Of a stretch of DNA of 64,000 nt, positions 1 to 8,047 are shown one piece after another. Each line of letters begins with the position of its first letter. The first letter of the stretch is position 1. A model generated the notes under the pieces. The model worked only from the letters and a program-made list of their open reading frames with translations, had not been told where the DNA came from and did not search any database. The stretch comes from Pseudoflavonifractor intestinihominis (lineage in GTDB: Bacteria > Bacillota > Clostridia > Oscillospirales > Oscillospiraceae), in contig NZ_JBBMFK010000017.1 in NCBI RefSeq assembly GCF_040096055.1, positions 1 to 64,000 of the forward strand, read 5' to 3'. The translations under genes were made by a program, and so were the position numbers.

Positions 1-124
1 TGGGAGAGGAGCCGGTGGCCAGGCCCAGCACGCACTCCGGCTTCAGGATCACCTGGGCCGCGATGATCCGCGCCGCCCTCTCGCTCATCTCTTCATAGTT
101 TTCCGCTGCATAGATCCGAATCAT
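1..124 (-). CDS. nagB: glucosamine-6-phosphate deaminase, N-terminal part (cut by window edge)
   Basis: Only the first 41 codons are in the window. The protein opens MIRIYAAENYEEMS and reaches the LGLATGSSP phosphate-binding loop, the N-terminal signature of NagB, which converts glucosamine-6-phosphate to fructose-6-phosphate plus ammonia in amino-sugar catabolism. The ATG at 124 is preceded by an AAGGAG ribosome-binding site. The gene reads away from the divergent flavodoxin operon across a 284-base intergenic region. The catalytic part lies outside the window, so the call rests on the N-terminus alone. Confidence 0.85.
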   Translation of the reverse strand, partial: MIRIYAAENYEEMSERAARIIAAQVILKPECVLGLATGSSP

Positions 125-285
125 GGCACATTTCTCCTTTTTTCATTCTTATACCTTGCCCATTGGGGCCTTTCTTTAGTTCTATTCTAACTTCTGCCGC
201 CTGTTTAAGCAAGGCCAGATCCTGCGTATTTTTTGTCCAATCGTCTTTCTTCTTCGCCCCGCTGTCTGTCCGTGCAAATTAGCTG

Positions 286-314
286 TTGACAACCGCTTGT
301 GGATGTGCTATCTT
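286..314 (+). promoter_or_regulatory. promoter of the DUF3793-flavodoxin-DtxR operon
   Basis: TTGACA at 286-291, a 17-base spacer, then TATCTT at 309-314 with an upstream TG. Transcription would begin near 320, at the first palindrome. No other clear sigma-A promoter was seen on this strand between 125 and 408. Confidence 0.65.
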
Positions 315-320
315 TCCAGT

Positions 321-340
321 AGGTTAGTTCTAGCTAACCT
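321..340. promoter_or_regulatory. palindromic operator 1 (iron-regulator-box-like)
   Basis: A 20-base inverted repeat with arms AGGTTAG and CTAACCT around TTCTAG. The arms match the half-sites of the DtxR/IdeR box (TTAGGTTAG/CTAACCTAA), but the centre is wider. It sits at the predicted transcription start of an operon that encodes a DtxR-like protein, so autoregulation is likely but inferred. Confidence 0.6.
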
Positions 341-376
341 CCGTGCAGGTGTTCTGCATTTTCTTTTTCCTATTAG

Positions 377-392
377 GTTAGCTATAGCTAAC
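377..392. promoter_or_regulatory. palindromic operator 2
   Basis: A perfect 16-base palindrome, GTTAGCTATAGCTAAC, preceded by TTAG so that it again contains an AGGTTAG half-site. It lies between the promoter and the ribosome-binding site (AAAGGAGG near 394-401). The spacing from operator 1 suggests two repressor dimers on the leader. Confidence 0.6.
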
Positions 393-408
393 AAAAGGAG
401 GCGTACCA

Positions 409-990
409 ATGTCCCGCGCCCGGTTTGAACGCTCGGTGGCCTACCACTGCGCTCCGGCGCTGGTAGGGCTCAAACCCGCCAGCCTCATCTCCCTCTCGGC
501 GGAGGACTACCCCGCCCTTCCCCGTCTGGCTGCGGACTACTCCCGCCTTCTGGCGGCGCGGGGCATCCGGATGGAGGTGCTGTGCCGGTGCCGCCGGCGC
601 TTTCTCCTGCTGGTCTACCGCCCCGCCCTGCTGGAGCGGTGTCTCCGCTCCGCCCCGGTGGCGGAGCTGCTGGCGGAGACCGGCTACCCGGTCGGAGACT
701 CCTGCGCCGCCCTGCTCCGCCGCCTCAGCAGCCGTATCACTGCGGGAGGTGCGTTCCCCCACGAGCTGGGCCTGTTTCTGGGCTATCCCCCCGGGGATGT
801 GGCGGCCTTTATGGCCCACGGCGGCAGCAACTGCCGGCTGTGCGGCGAGTGGAAGGTCTATCAGGACGTGGAGGGGGCCAGGCGGCAGTTCCAAAAGTTC
901 GCCCTCTGCCGCTCCGCCCTGTGCACCCGGCTGGCGCAGGGCCGCTCCCTACTGGGCCTGCTGGGTGCGGCGGAATACCCGGCGGCGTGA
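409..990 (+). CDS. DUF3793 family protein
   Basis: A soluble 193-residue protein of unknown biochemical function. The C-terminal half carries the family's conserved stretches HELGLFLGYPPGDV (118-131) and GEWKVYQD (146-153). There are nine cysteines, including C142-C145 and C167-C172, but no classical Fe-S motif. No signal peptide or membrane segment is visible. It starts at ATG 409 after AAAGGAGG and is followed 43 bases later by flavodoxin. From general knowledge, DUF3793 genes are often found near flavodoxin and iron-uptake genes in Clostridia. The operators upstream support a role in iron limitation, which is an inference. Confidence 0.8.
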   Translation: MSRARFERSVAYHCAPALVGLKPASLISLSAEDYPALPRLAADYSRLLAARGIRMEVLCRCRRRFLLLVYRPALLERCLRSAPVAELLAETGYPVGDSCAALLRRLSSRITAGGAFPHELGLFLGYPPGDVAAFMAHGGSNCRLCGEWKVYQDVEGARRQFQKFALCRSALCTRLAQGRSLLGLLGAAEYPAA

Positions 991-1033
991 TTTCAACCAT
1001 TCCATTTCTCTCAAAATTCAAGGAGGTTTTATT

Positions 1034-1462
1034 ATGAGCAAGCTTGCAGTCATCTATTGGAGCGGCACCGGCAACACCGAGGCCATGGCCCAGGCCGTGG
1101 CGGAGGGCGCCCGGGAGGCGGGGGCCGACGTGTCCCTCTTCTCCGTATCTGAAATTTCCGCCGCCGACGCCGCCGGGTACGACCGGCTGGCTCTGGGCTG
1201 CCCCGCCATGGGCGCCGAGGTGCTGGAAGAGGGGGAGTTCGAGCCCTTCTTCGAGGAACTGTCCGGCAGCCTGTCCGGCAAGCCGGTGGCCCTCTTCGGC
1301 TCCTACGGCTGGGGCGACGGCCAGTGGATGCGGGACTGGTACGACCGTACCGCCGCCGCCGGCGCCGTCCTCCAGGGCGGCGAGGGCCTGATCTGCAACG
1401 AGATGCCCGACGACGACGCTCTGGCCGCCTGCCGGGACCTGGGCCGGGCGCTGGCGGGCTGA
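1034..1462 (+). CDS. flavodoxin (short chain)
   Basis: A 142-residue FMN-binding electron carrier that can replace ferredoxin when iron is scarce. The phosphate loop SGTGNTEAMA is at residues 10-19. The 50s loop LGCPAMGAEV (54-63) and the 90s loop GSYGWGDGQWM (89-99) supply the tryptophan and tyrosine that usually stack on the flavin. The start at ATG 1034 follows AGGAGG, which rules out a longer upstream in-frame extension through DUF3793. It is the second gene of an operon whose third gene is a DtxR-like repressor 13 bases downstream. Length and motifs are typical of clostridial flavodoxins. Confidence 0.93.
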   Translation: MSKLAVIYWSGTGNTEAMAQAVAEGAREAGADVSLFSVSEISAADAAGYDRLALGCPAMGAEVLEEGEFEPFFEELSGSLSGKPVALFGSYGWGDGQWMRDWYDRTAAAGAVLQGGEGLICNEMPDDDALAACRDLGRALAG

Positions 1463-1475
1463 GGAAGGAGGCGCC

Positions 1476-1886
1476 ATGGAACTCTCCCACACCGCCTGCC
1501 GCTATCTGCTCACCATCTACGAGCTGGGCGGCGGCCTGGAGGCCGTGCGCTCGGTGGACGTGTCCCGGCGGCTGAACGTGGCCGCCTCCAGCGTGGCCCA
1601 TATGCTGGGCATCCTGGACCGGGAGGGCATGATCGAACGGCGGCGCTACGGCCGGGTCCGCCTCACCTCCTCCGGCCTGCGCTGGGCCAACAGGCTCTAC
1701 ACCGACCGGGTCCTGCTGGAGGCCTATCTCCGGGAGCACCTGGGCGTGGACGGCGAGACCGCCCGGCTGGACGCAGACCGGTGCCTGTGCTGCCTCTCCC
1801 CCACCACCCGGGCGCGGATGAGCGAGATGGTCCTGTCAGGCACGCCCCTGCCCTCGGTGCTCTTCCGCCAGGCCCTGTGCTCCTGA
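1476..1886 (+). CDS. DtxR/MntR-family repressor with non-canonical metal site
   Basis: A 136-residue regulator with a winged helix-turn-helix (about residues 10-66; recognition region NVAASSVAHMLGILDREGMI is within 34-53) and a short dimerisation helix region, as in MntR. Aligned by eye to MntR, metal ligands Asp8, Glu11, His77, Glu99, Glu102 and His103 correspond here to Arg9, Leu12, Asp77, Asp101, Leu104 and Cys105. Thus most canonical ligands are missing, while a CLCC motif (103-106) appears. No SH3-like domain is present. It is the last gene of the flavodoxin operon and probably binds the two palindromes upstream of it. Whether it senses iron, manganese or redox state cannot be told from sequence. 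Confidence 0.75.
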   Translation: MELSHTACRYLLTIYELGGGLEAVRSVDVSRRLNVAASSVAHMLGILDREGMIERRRYGRVRLTSSGLRWANRLYTDRVLLEAYLREHLGVDGETARLDADRCLCCLSPTTRARMSEMVLSGTPLPSVLFRQALCS

Positions 1887-1894
1887 CCTGCTAC

Positions 1895-1923
1895 TTGACA
1901 AATGTCCTTTCTTCCGCTAGAAT
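1895..1923 (+). promoter_or_regulatory. promoter of the leuA T-box transcript
   Basis: TTGACA at 1895-1900, a 17-base spacer, then TAGAAT at 1918-1923. It starts just after the stop of the DtxR-like gene and would begin transcription near 1930, at the start of the T-box leader. Confidence 0.8.
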
Positions 1924-1929
1924 AGATGC

Positions 1930-2200
1930 AATCACATTGCAAAAGGCGAGGAAGGGAAGAAGGCGCGGCACATCCCGCTCAGAGAGCCGGTGGCAGGTGC
2001 GAACCGGTGTGAGGATGCCGTGCGGATACTGGTCCCTGAGCCGTCCGCCCGAACTGCAGTAGGGCGGAACGTCCGGCCCCGTTACCGGCCACGGCCTTGT
2101 TGGAGGCCAATGAGCGCCTGCCGGAGACGGTTGGCGGAAGCAGGGTGGTACCGCGTATTCTACGCCCCTGACCTAATTGTTTTAGGTCAGGGGCGTTTTT
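1930..2200 (+). promoter_or_regulatory. T-box leader controlling leuA
   Basis: The antiterminator signature AGGGTGGTACCGCG is at 2142-2155, followed by a strong terminator hairpin (arms at 2163-2176 and 2182-2195) and a T run to 2200. The upstream 200 bases are rich in stems, as expected for Stem I to III. Uncharged tRNA pairing with the specifier and T-box bulge would favour antitermination. A CTG (Leu) triplet at 2029-2031, after GATA, is a candidate specifier, and another CTG lies at 2036-2038. I could not settle the fold by eye. The downstream gene, leuA, supports leucine specificity. Confidence 0.9.
2163..2200 (+). terminator. T-box regulatory terminator of leuA
   Basis: The inverted repeat CGCCCCTGACCTAA / TTAGGTCAGGGGCG is followed by a T run. 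It competes with the antiterminator that contains the conserved GGTGGTACCGCG element. Confidence 0.88.
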
Positions 2201-2236
2201 CGTCCCCTGACCGTACGACCAAAGGAGGTCCCTGTC

Positions 2237-3928
2237 ATGAAAAAAGCCTATGAAAAGTACATCCCCTTTGTCCCCCTGAAGATGGACCACCGCACCTGGC
2301 CCGACAAGCAGATCACCAAGGCCCCCATCTGGTGCTCGGTGGACCTGCGGGACGGCAACCAGGCCCTGGTGGACCCCATGAACCTCCAGGAAAAGCTGGA
2401 GTACTTCCACACCCTGGTGGACATCGGCGTGAAGGAGATCGAGATCGGCTTCCCCTCCGCCAGCGAGACCGAGTACGAGATCTGCCGGGAGCTCATCGAG
2501 GGCGGTCACATCCCCGACGACGTGACCATCCAGGTTCTGGTCCAGGCCCGGCCCCACCTGATCCAGAAGACCTTTGAGGCCATCCGGGGCGCCAAACACG
2601 TCATCCTCCACTTCTACAACTCCACCTCCACCCTCCAGCGCAAGGTGGTGTTCCACATGGACATGGCGGGCATCACCAAGATCGCCACCGACGCCGCCCA
2701 GCTCATCTACGAGCTGTCCCAGCCCGTCATCGCCGAGGGCATGGACCTGCGGTACGAGTACTCCCCCGAGTCCTTCATGGGCACTGAGATGGACTACGCC
2801 GTGGAGATCTGCCAGGCGGTCATCGAGGCCATCCACGCCACGCCGGAGAAGAAGATCATCCTCAACCTGCCCACCACAGTGGAGAACTGCATGCCCAACT
2901 ACTTCGCCGACGAGCTGGAGTACTTCATCTCCAAGCTGCCCAGCCGGGACAGCGCCATCATCTCCCTCCACCCCCACAACGACCGGGGCTGCGGCGTGGC
3001 CACCGCCGAGATGGGCCTGCTGGCCGGCGCGGAGCGGATCGAGGCCACCCTGTTCGGCAACGGCGAGCGCACCGGCAACGTGGACATGGTCACCCTGGCC
3101 CTGAACATGTACACCCAGGGCGTGGACCCGGAGCTGGACTTCTCCGACATCAACAAGATCAAGTCCATGTACGAACGGTGCACCAAGATGAAGGTGGGCG
3201 AGCGGCAGCCCTACGCCGGCGAGCTGGTGTTCACCGCCTTCTCCGGCTCCCACCAGGACGCCATCAACAAGGGCACCGCCTACATGGAGGAGAGCGGCAG
3301 CGAGTACTGGGAGATCCCCTACCTGCCCATCGACCCGGCGGATGTGGGCCGGCAGTACGAGCCCATCATCCGCATCAACTCCCAGTCGGGCAAGGGCGGC
3401 GCGGCCTACGTCATGCACCACAACTTCGGCTTTGATCTGCCCAAGGCCATGCACCCCGAATTCGGCCACATCGTCCAGGTGGAGACCGACCGGGTGGGCA
3501 CCGAGCTCAAGCCGGAGCGGATCTACGAGCTGTTCAAGGAGAACTACATCGACGCCACCGCACCCTACCAGCTGGTGCGCCACTCCTTCGCCGAGTTCAC
3601 CGATGAGGAGGGCCACTCCCACGTCACCTTCGCCGGTACCCTCCGCCACAAGGACACCACCTTCCAGGTCAACGGCTCGGGCAACGGCCCCATCGACGCC
3701 TTCTTCAACGCCATCCACGGCCAGAAGATGGACCGCTTCACCTTTGTGGACTACAAGGAGCACGCCATCTCCGACGGCTCCGACTCCATGGCCGTGGCCT
3801 ACATCCAGCTGCGGGACCAGGAGGGCAAGGACCACTTCGGCGTGGGCATCTCCCACAACATTAACCTGGCCCCCCTCAAGGGCATCCTGTCCGCCATCAA
3901 CCGGGCGGTCAGCGGCAAAGAAGCATAA
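2237..3928 (+). CDS. leuA: 2-isopropylmalate synthase, long (type 2) form
   Basis: A cytosolic enzyme that condenses acetyl-CoA with 2-oxoisovalerate in the first committed step of leucine synthesis. At 563 residues it has the length of the LeuA type 2 clade. SVDLRDGNQAL (about 35-45) is the catalytic and metal-binding start of the TIM barrel. HPHNDRG near residue 245 supplies metal-binding histidines, and FGNGERTGNVD follows. Residues from about 430 onward are the LeuA dimer domain, which normally gives leucine feedback inhibition. Start ATG 2237 follows AAAGGAGG. It is a single gene under T-box control and is closed by a terminator shared with convergent ispE. Confidence 0.96.
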   Translation: MKKAYEKYIPFVPLKMDHRTWPDKQITKAPIWCSVDLRDGNQALVDPMNLQEKLEYFHTLVDIGVKEIEIGFPSASETEYEICRELIEGGHIPDDVTIQVLVQARPHLIQKTFEAIRGAKHVILHFYNSTSTLQRKVVFHMDMAGITKIATDAAQLIYELSQPVIAEGMDLRYEYSPESFMGTEMDYAVEICQAVIEAIHATPEKKIILNLPTTVENCMPNYFADELEYFISKLPSRDSAIISLHPHNDRGCGVATAEMGLLAGAERIEATLFGNGERTGNVDMVTLALNMYTQGVDPELDFSDINKIKSMYERCTKMKVGERQPYAGELVFTAFSGSHQDAINKGTAYMEESGSEYWEIPYLPIDPADVGRQYEPIIRINSQSGKGGAAYVMHHNFGFDLPKAMHPEFGHIVQVETDRVGTELKPERIYELFKENYIDATAPYQLVRHSFAEFTDEEGHSHVTFAGTLRHKDTTFQVNGSGNGPIDAFFNAIHGQKMDRFTFVDYKEHAISDGSDSMAVAYIQLRDQEGKDHFGVGISHNINLAPLKGILSAINRAVSGKEA

Positions 3929-3939
3929 GAAAACAGCAA

Positions 3940-3975
3940 GATGGCCCGCTGTCTGAGACAGCGGGCCATCTTTTT
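3940..3975. terminator. terminator between leuA and ispE
   Basis: Stem GATGGCCCGCTGT (3940-3952) pairs with ACAGCGGGCCATC (3958-3970), followed by five T on the plus strand. The two genes converge here, and the hairpin can serve leuA strongly and ispE more weakly. Confidence 0.88.
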
Positions 3976-3980
3976 GCCGT

Positions 3981-4841
3981 TTATACCACTTGGGTCAGGA
4001 AGGTGTCCCGGTAGGACACCGCCAGCTCCTCCCATGCCGCATGGGCGGCGGCGGGGTCGTCGAAGAGCCCGAACACGGTGGGGCCGGTGCCGCTCATGCA
4101 GGCCCCCAGGGCGCCGTACTGGATGAGGGCGTTGCGGAGGGAGGCGATCTCAGCGGCCTTCCGCTCGGGGAGCACATCCTCGAATACGTTGTACAGCCGC
4201 CGGGCCACACCCTCCAGGTCCCGCCGCTCCAGGGCCTCCAGCATGCCCGCCGTGTCGGGGCGGCAGCGGAGCTTCACGGAGTCGATGCGGCCGAAGAGCT
4301 CGGGGGTGGACACCGGGAACGGGGGCTTGCACAGCACCACGTGGCACTGGGGCAGCGGGGGCAGCGGGGTGAGCCGCTCTCCCCTGCCCTCGGCCAGGGC
4401 GGTGCCGCCGTAGACGCAGTAGGGCACGTCGGACCCCACCCGCGCTCCGATCTCCGCCAGCTGTTCCACCGGCAGGTTGACCCCTGTCATCTGGTTCAGG
4501 GCCCGGAGCACCGCGGCGGCGTCCGTGCTGCCGCCGGCCATGCCGGCGCACACGGGGATGCGCTTTTCGATCCGCAGGGCCAGCCCTCCCAGGTCCGTGC
4601 CGGTGGCCTCGCAGAACCGGAGGGCGGCGGCGGCGGCCAGGTTCCGCTCGTCGGTGGGCAGGAACTCCTTGTCCGTCTCCACCGTCAGCCCGCGGCCGGT
4701 GCCCGTCTCCAGGGTGATGGTGTCGTGGAGAGACACGGACTGCATCACCATCCGCAGGTCGTGGTATCCGTCCGGCCGGGCTCCCAGCACGTCCAGGGTC
4801 AGATTCAGCTTGGCAAAGGCGCGCACTTCCATTGTGGCCAT
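3981..4841 (-). CDS. ispE: 4-diphosphocytidyl-2-C-methyl-D-erythritol kinase
   Basis: A GHMP kinase of the non-mevalonate isoprenoid pathway that phosphorylates CDP-ME with ATP. From MATMEVRAFAKLNL (286 residues), the catalytic Lys11 and the GSDVP Asp138 are present. The ATP loop PVCAGMAGGSTDAA is at 96-109, and the GHMP C-terminal motif GACMSGTGPTVFG is near 245-258. I chose ATG 4841 because GGAGGAG lies eight bases before it. The frame is open upstream, but those residues are proline- and glycine-rich and unlike the family. It is probably the last gene of the minus-strand lrp-aminotransferase-thrH-DUF1015 transcript. Confidence 0.95.
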   Translation of the reverse strand: MATMEVRAFAKLNLTLDVLGARPDGYHDLRMVMQSVSLHDTITLETGTGRGLTVETDKEFLPTDERNLAAAAALRFCEATGTDLGGLALRIEKRIPVCAGMAGGSTDAAAVLRALNQMTGVNLPVEQLAEIGARVGSDVPYCVYGGTALAEGRGERLTPLPPLPQCHVVLCKPPFPVSTPELFGRIDSVKLRCRPDTAGMLEALERRDLEGVARRLYNVFEDVLPERKAAEIASLRNALIQYGALGACMSGTGPTVFGLFDDPAAAHAAWEELAVSYRDTFLTQVV

Positions 4842-4896
4842 ACAGGTCTCCTCCGGCAAAGGGGGGTGGACGGCGGCTGGCCGCCCACCCCCGCTC

Positions 4897-6177
4897 TTAT
4901 CTGATTTTCCGCGCCTCCAGATAGAAGCGCTTTTCATTTGCCTCCCCCAGGGAGAAGGTCTTGCGGGGCAGGACCCCGTCGTGCAGAATGATGGAGAACA
5001 GCCGCTCCTTGTCCAGGGCGTGGAGCAGGAAGGCCACGTTCCCCGGCCGGGCGGCCAGCTCCCGGGCCACGTCGGCGCCGTGGATATAGTCCATACGGCA
5101 GCGGTGGGCGATGGCGTAGTCGTCCAGGAAGGGCTGGAGCGTGCCCACCGGCAGGCGGGAGGTGGGATGAGGCACGGTCACCACCCCTGCGCCGTCCCGA
5201 TGGACAAAGGCCAGGGAGTGGCCCTCCCCCGGCCCCAGGTGGGCCCCCGGGAAGGCGGCCAGGAGCTGCCGGATCATGTCCTCCGGGTCCACGCCGAAGA
5301 GGACCCGGTGGATGGGCCGGAACTCCAGAGACTGGTCGTGGAGATTCACCAGCTCACACATGGTATACCGTGCGGGCAGCGAGGCCCACCGCTCCGGGGG
5401 CGTGAGCCGCTTCTGCCGCTCATAGCACTCCTTGGCCACGGCCAGGGAGTGGTTGCCGTCCCCCACGGCGAAGAGCAGGGGCGCGCCGCTGTCCCTGTCG
5501 TACCGCAGGCGGAAGGCGGCGGGGTCGGCAAGGGCCCGGAGGGCGGAGGCCACGGTGGCCTTCTCGTCCTCCCCCAGCAGCCAGCCCTTCAGGTGGCCGC
5601 CCTGCTCCATCAGGTCAAAGTCGTAGAGCACCTCCAGCCGGTCACGGGCCGCGGTCAGCGGGTCCATGACAGTGCAGTCCGGGTCGTCGGCCAGGAGCAT
5701 GGCGTGGGGCAGCTCGATGGGCGCGTTCTTCCGCACCGCCACCCGGGGCGGGATGCGGCTGAGCACCGTGCCCTCGGTGCCCCGGATCAGGGTGCCTGAG
5801 CCGGGCTCGTAGTCGTACTGCTCCAGGTCCACCATGCCCAGCAGGCCCCGGCGGACCCGGCCGCCGGACAGGGTGCGCTCCACGTAGATCATGGCGTCGG
5901 GCAGGGTGCGGAACCGGCCCTCCCGCAGGTAGCGGGTCATGGTGTTGTTCACATCCATGATGTCGGTCTCCACATCCGGCCCTTCCAGGCAGCTCTCGGG
6001 AAGGATGAGCCGCAGGGCCGACGGCGCGGAGCCCACATACTCCTCCACCCGCTGCCAGTATTCCGGCTGGGAGGTGTACTGGTCGCAGGGCGCCACCGAC
6101 CACTTGGCATACTCACAGTTCTGGGGCAGCAGGATGTCGGCCGGGACGAAGGGCAGTCCGTCAAAGCATCTATCCAT
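4897..6177 (-). CDS. DUF1015 family protein
   Basis: A cytoplasmic protein of about 426 residues with no assigned reaction. The family signature AVGDGNHSLAVAKECYE lies near residue 242 and RPIHRVLFG near 290. No membrane segment or signal peptide is visible. A GTG at 6186, three codons earlier, could also be the start; ATG 6177 was preferred, but the ribosome-binding site is poor for both. From memory, DUF1015 genes sit beside serine-biosynthesis genes in many Clostridia. Here the next gene upstream is thrH, whose product can act as a phosphoserine phosphatase, which agrees with that association. The function remains unknown. Confidence 0.85.
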   Translation of the reverse strand: MDRCFDGLPFVPADILLPQNCEYAKWSVAPCDQYTSQPEYWQRVEEYVGSAPSALRLILPESCLEGPDVETDIMDVNNTMTRYLREGRFRTLPDAMIYVERTLSGGRVRRGLLGMVDLEQYDYEPGSGTLIRGTEGTVLSRIPPRVAVRKNAPIELPHAMLLADDPDCTVMDPLTAARDRLEVLYDFDLMEQGGHLKGWLLGEDEKATVASALRALADPAAFRLRYDRDSGAPLLFAVGDGNHSLAVAKECYERQKRLTPPERWASLPARYTMCELVNLHDQSLEFRPIHRVLFGVDPEDMIRQLLAAFPGAHLGPGEGHSLAFVHRDGAGVVTVPHPTSRLPVGTLQPFLDDYAIAHRCRMDYIHGADVARELAARPGNVAFLLHALDKERLFSIILHDGVLPRKTFSLGEANEKRFYLEARKIR

Positions 6178-6212
6178 GTCTCTCACTCACTTTCCGCCGG
6201 CGTTCCGGCCGG

Positions 6213-6815
6213 TCAGTCCATGGCGTTGCGGATGGCGGCCAGCAGGTCGTCAAACGCCTCATAGGCGGGGATCTGGGGGTAGTCGGCCTTGATCTGCTCC
6301 GTGGTGCGGAACAGGAACCCGGCCTTGCTGGCCTGGATCATGCCCAGGTCGTTGAAGCTGTCGCCCGAGGCGATGGTGTCGTAGCCGATGGACTGGAGGG
6401 CCTTGACGGTGGTCAGCTTGGACTGGGGGCAGCGCATTTTGAAGCCGGTGATCATGCCGTCGGGGGCCACCTCCAGGGTATTGCAGAACAGGGTGGGCCA
6501 GTCCAGCTTCTTCATCAGGGGCTGGGCGAACTGCTCAAAGGTGTCGCTGAGGATGATCACCTGGGTGAAGCTGCGCAACTCATCCAGGAACTCCTTGGCA
6601 CCGGGCAGCGGATCGATGGAGGCGATGGTGGCCTGGATCTCCTTCAGGCCCAGGCCGTGCTCCTTCAGCACCCCCAGACGCCAGTGCATCAGCTTGTCGT
6701 AGTCGGGCTCGTCCCGGGTGGTGCGCTTGAGCTCAGGGATGCCGCTGGCCTCGGCAAAGGCGATCCAGATCTCCGGCACCAGCACACCCTCCATATCCAG
6801 ACAGGTAATATACAT
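6213..6815 (-). CDS. thrH: phosphoserine phosphatase / homoserine phosphotransferase (ThrH-type HAD)
   Basis: A 200-residue HAD-superfamily enzyme. The nucleophile motif reads LDMEGVLVPE, with Asp7 and Glu9; the Glu in place of the usual second Asp is characteristic of ThrH. Motif II is LSDTF (Ser90-Asp91), the motif III lysine is Lys133, and motif IV is GDSFNDLGM (151-159). ThrH dephosphorylates phosphoserine and can transfer the phosphate to homoserine. It lies 39 bases after the aminotransferase gene and 36 before DUF1015, so a serine/threonine role in one operon is likely. Confidence 0.9.
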   Translation of the reverse strand: MYITCLDMEGVLVPEIWIAFAEASGIPELKRTTRDEPDYDKLMHWRLGVLKEHGLGLKEIQATIASIDPLPGAKEFLDELRSFTQVIILSDTFEQFAQPLMKKLDWPTLFCNTLEVAPDGMITGFKMRCPQSKLTTVKALQSIGYDTIASGDSFNDLGMIQASKAGFLFRTTEQIKADYPQIPAYEAFDDLLAAIRNAMD

Positions 6816-6853
6816 CTCTGCGTCCCCTTTCTCGGCGTTGATGGATGCCCCGC

Positions 6854-8047
6854 TCAGTTTCCGGCGGAGCGGGCCTGCTTCTTGCGCAGGTTGGTGAGGA
6901 AGTTGTCCATGCGGGTCAGGGCCTCGGCGATGTCCTTCATGGAGGTGGCGTAGCAGCAGCGGATGAAGCCCTCGCCGCCGGGACCGAAGGCGGTGCCCGA
7001 GATGACGGCCACCTTCTCCTCCATCAGGAACCGCTCGCAGAACTCATCGGAGCTCAGGCCGGTGGAGCGGATGTCGGGGAACACGTAGAAGGCGCCCTTA
7101 GGCTCAAAGCAGGGCAGGCCGATGCGGCGCAGGCCCTCCACCAGGTAGCGGCGGCGGCCGTCGTACTCGTCCCGCATGCGCTCGATGTCCCGGTCGCCGT
7201 TGCGCATGGCCTCCACGGCGGCGTACTGGCTCACGGTGGGGGCGGACATGATGCCGAACTGGTGGAGCTTGAGCAGCTGCTTGATGATCTCCTTGGGACC
7301 GCAGACGTAGCCCATGCGCCAGCCGGTCATGGCATGGCTCTTGGAGAAGCCGTTGATGACGATGGTGCGCTCATACATGTCGGGGATATTGGCGATGGAG
7401 GTGTGGTGCATGCCGTAGGTCAGCTCGGAGTAGATCTCGTCGGAGATGACCATGATGTCGGTGCCCCGCAGCACCTCGGCGATGGCCTCCAGGTCGGACC
7501 GCTCCATCACCGCGCCGGTGGGGTTGTTGGGGAAGGGCAGCACCAGGGCCTTGGTCTTGGGGGTGATGGCCTTCTTCAGCAGCTCGGGGGTGAGGCGGAA
7601 CTCGTCCTCCGCCCGGGTCTCCAGCAGCACGGGAGTGCCGCCGGCCATGGAGGTCAGAGGCCCGTAGCACACAAAGGAGGGCACCGGGATGATGACCTCG
7701 TCGCCGGGATTGACCAGGCAGCGCAGCGCCAGATCGATGCCCTCGCTGCCGCCCACGGTCACCACGATCTGGCTGGCAAAGTCGTACTTCAGGTCAAAGC
7801 GGCGCTCCAGGTAGGAGGCGATCTCCCGCCGCAGCTCGGCCAGGCCCGCGTTGGAGGTGTAGCGGGTGCGGCCCTTCTCCAGGGAGTAGATGCCCGCGTC
7901 CCGGATGTGCCAGGGGGTGACAAAGTCGGGCTCGCCCACGCCCAGGGAGATGGCGTCCTTCATCTCCTCCAGAATATCGAAGAACCGGCGGATGCCGGAG
8001 GGCTGGACCTCCTGGATCCGCTGGGACATGATCTGCTGGTAATTCAT
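6854..8047 (-). CDS. class I/II PLP-dependent aminotransferase
   Basis: A 397-residue fold-type I aminotransferase, close to the subfamily often annotated as alanine or aromatic/branched aminotransferase. PLP contacts are visible: PNNPTG (173-178), SDEIYS (202-207) with Asp203 and Tyr206, and the Schiff-base lysine Lys236 in NGFSKSHAMTGWR. Its ATG overlaps the stop of the upstream Lrp-type regulator by four bases, so the two are translationally coupled. Substrate cannot be set from sequence. The presence of thrH next downstream would suit phosphohydroxypyruvate or alanine chemistry, but this is only a hint. Confidence 0.88.
   Translation of the reverse strand: MNYQQIMSQRIQEVQPSGIRRFFDILEEMKDAISLGVGEPDFVTPWHIRDAGIYSLEKGRTRYTSNAGLAELRREIASYLERRFDLKYDFASQIVVTVGGSEGIDLALRCLVNPGDEVIIPVPSFVCYGPLTSMAGGTPVLLETRAEDEFRLTPELLKKAITPKTKALVLPFPNNPTGAVMERSDLEAIAEVLRGTDIMVISDEIYSELTYGMHHTSIANIPDMYERTIVINGFSKSHAMTGWRMGYVCGPKEIIKQLLKLHQFGIMSAPTVSQYAAVEAMRNGDRDIERMRDEYDGRRRYLVEGLRRIGLPCFEPKGAFYVFPDIRSTGLSSDEFCERFLMEEKVAVISGTAFGPGGEGFIRCCYATSMKDIAEALTRMDNFLTNLRKKQARSAGN

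Noticed and set aside
1979..3856. A 625-codon open frame antisense to leuA and the T-box
   Set aside because: It crosses the T-box terminator and leuA; composition is antisense-like.
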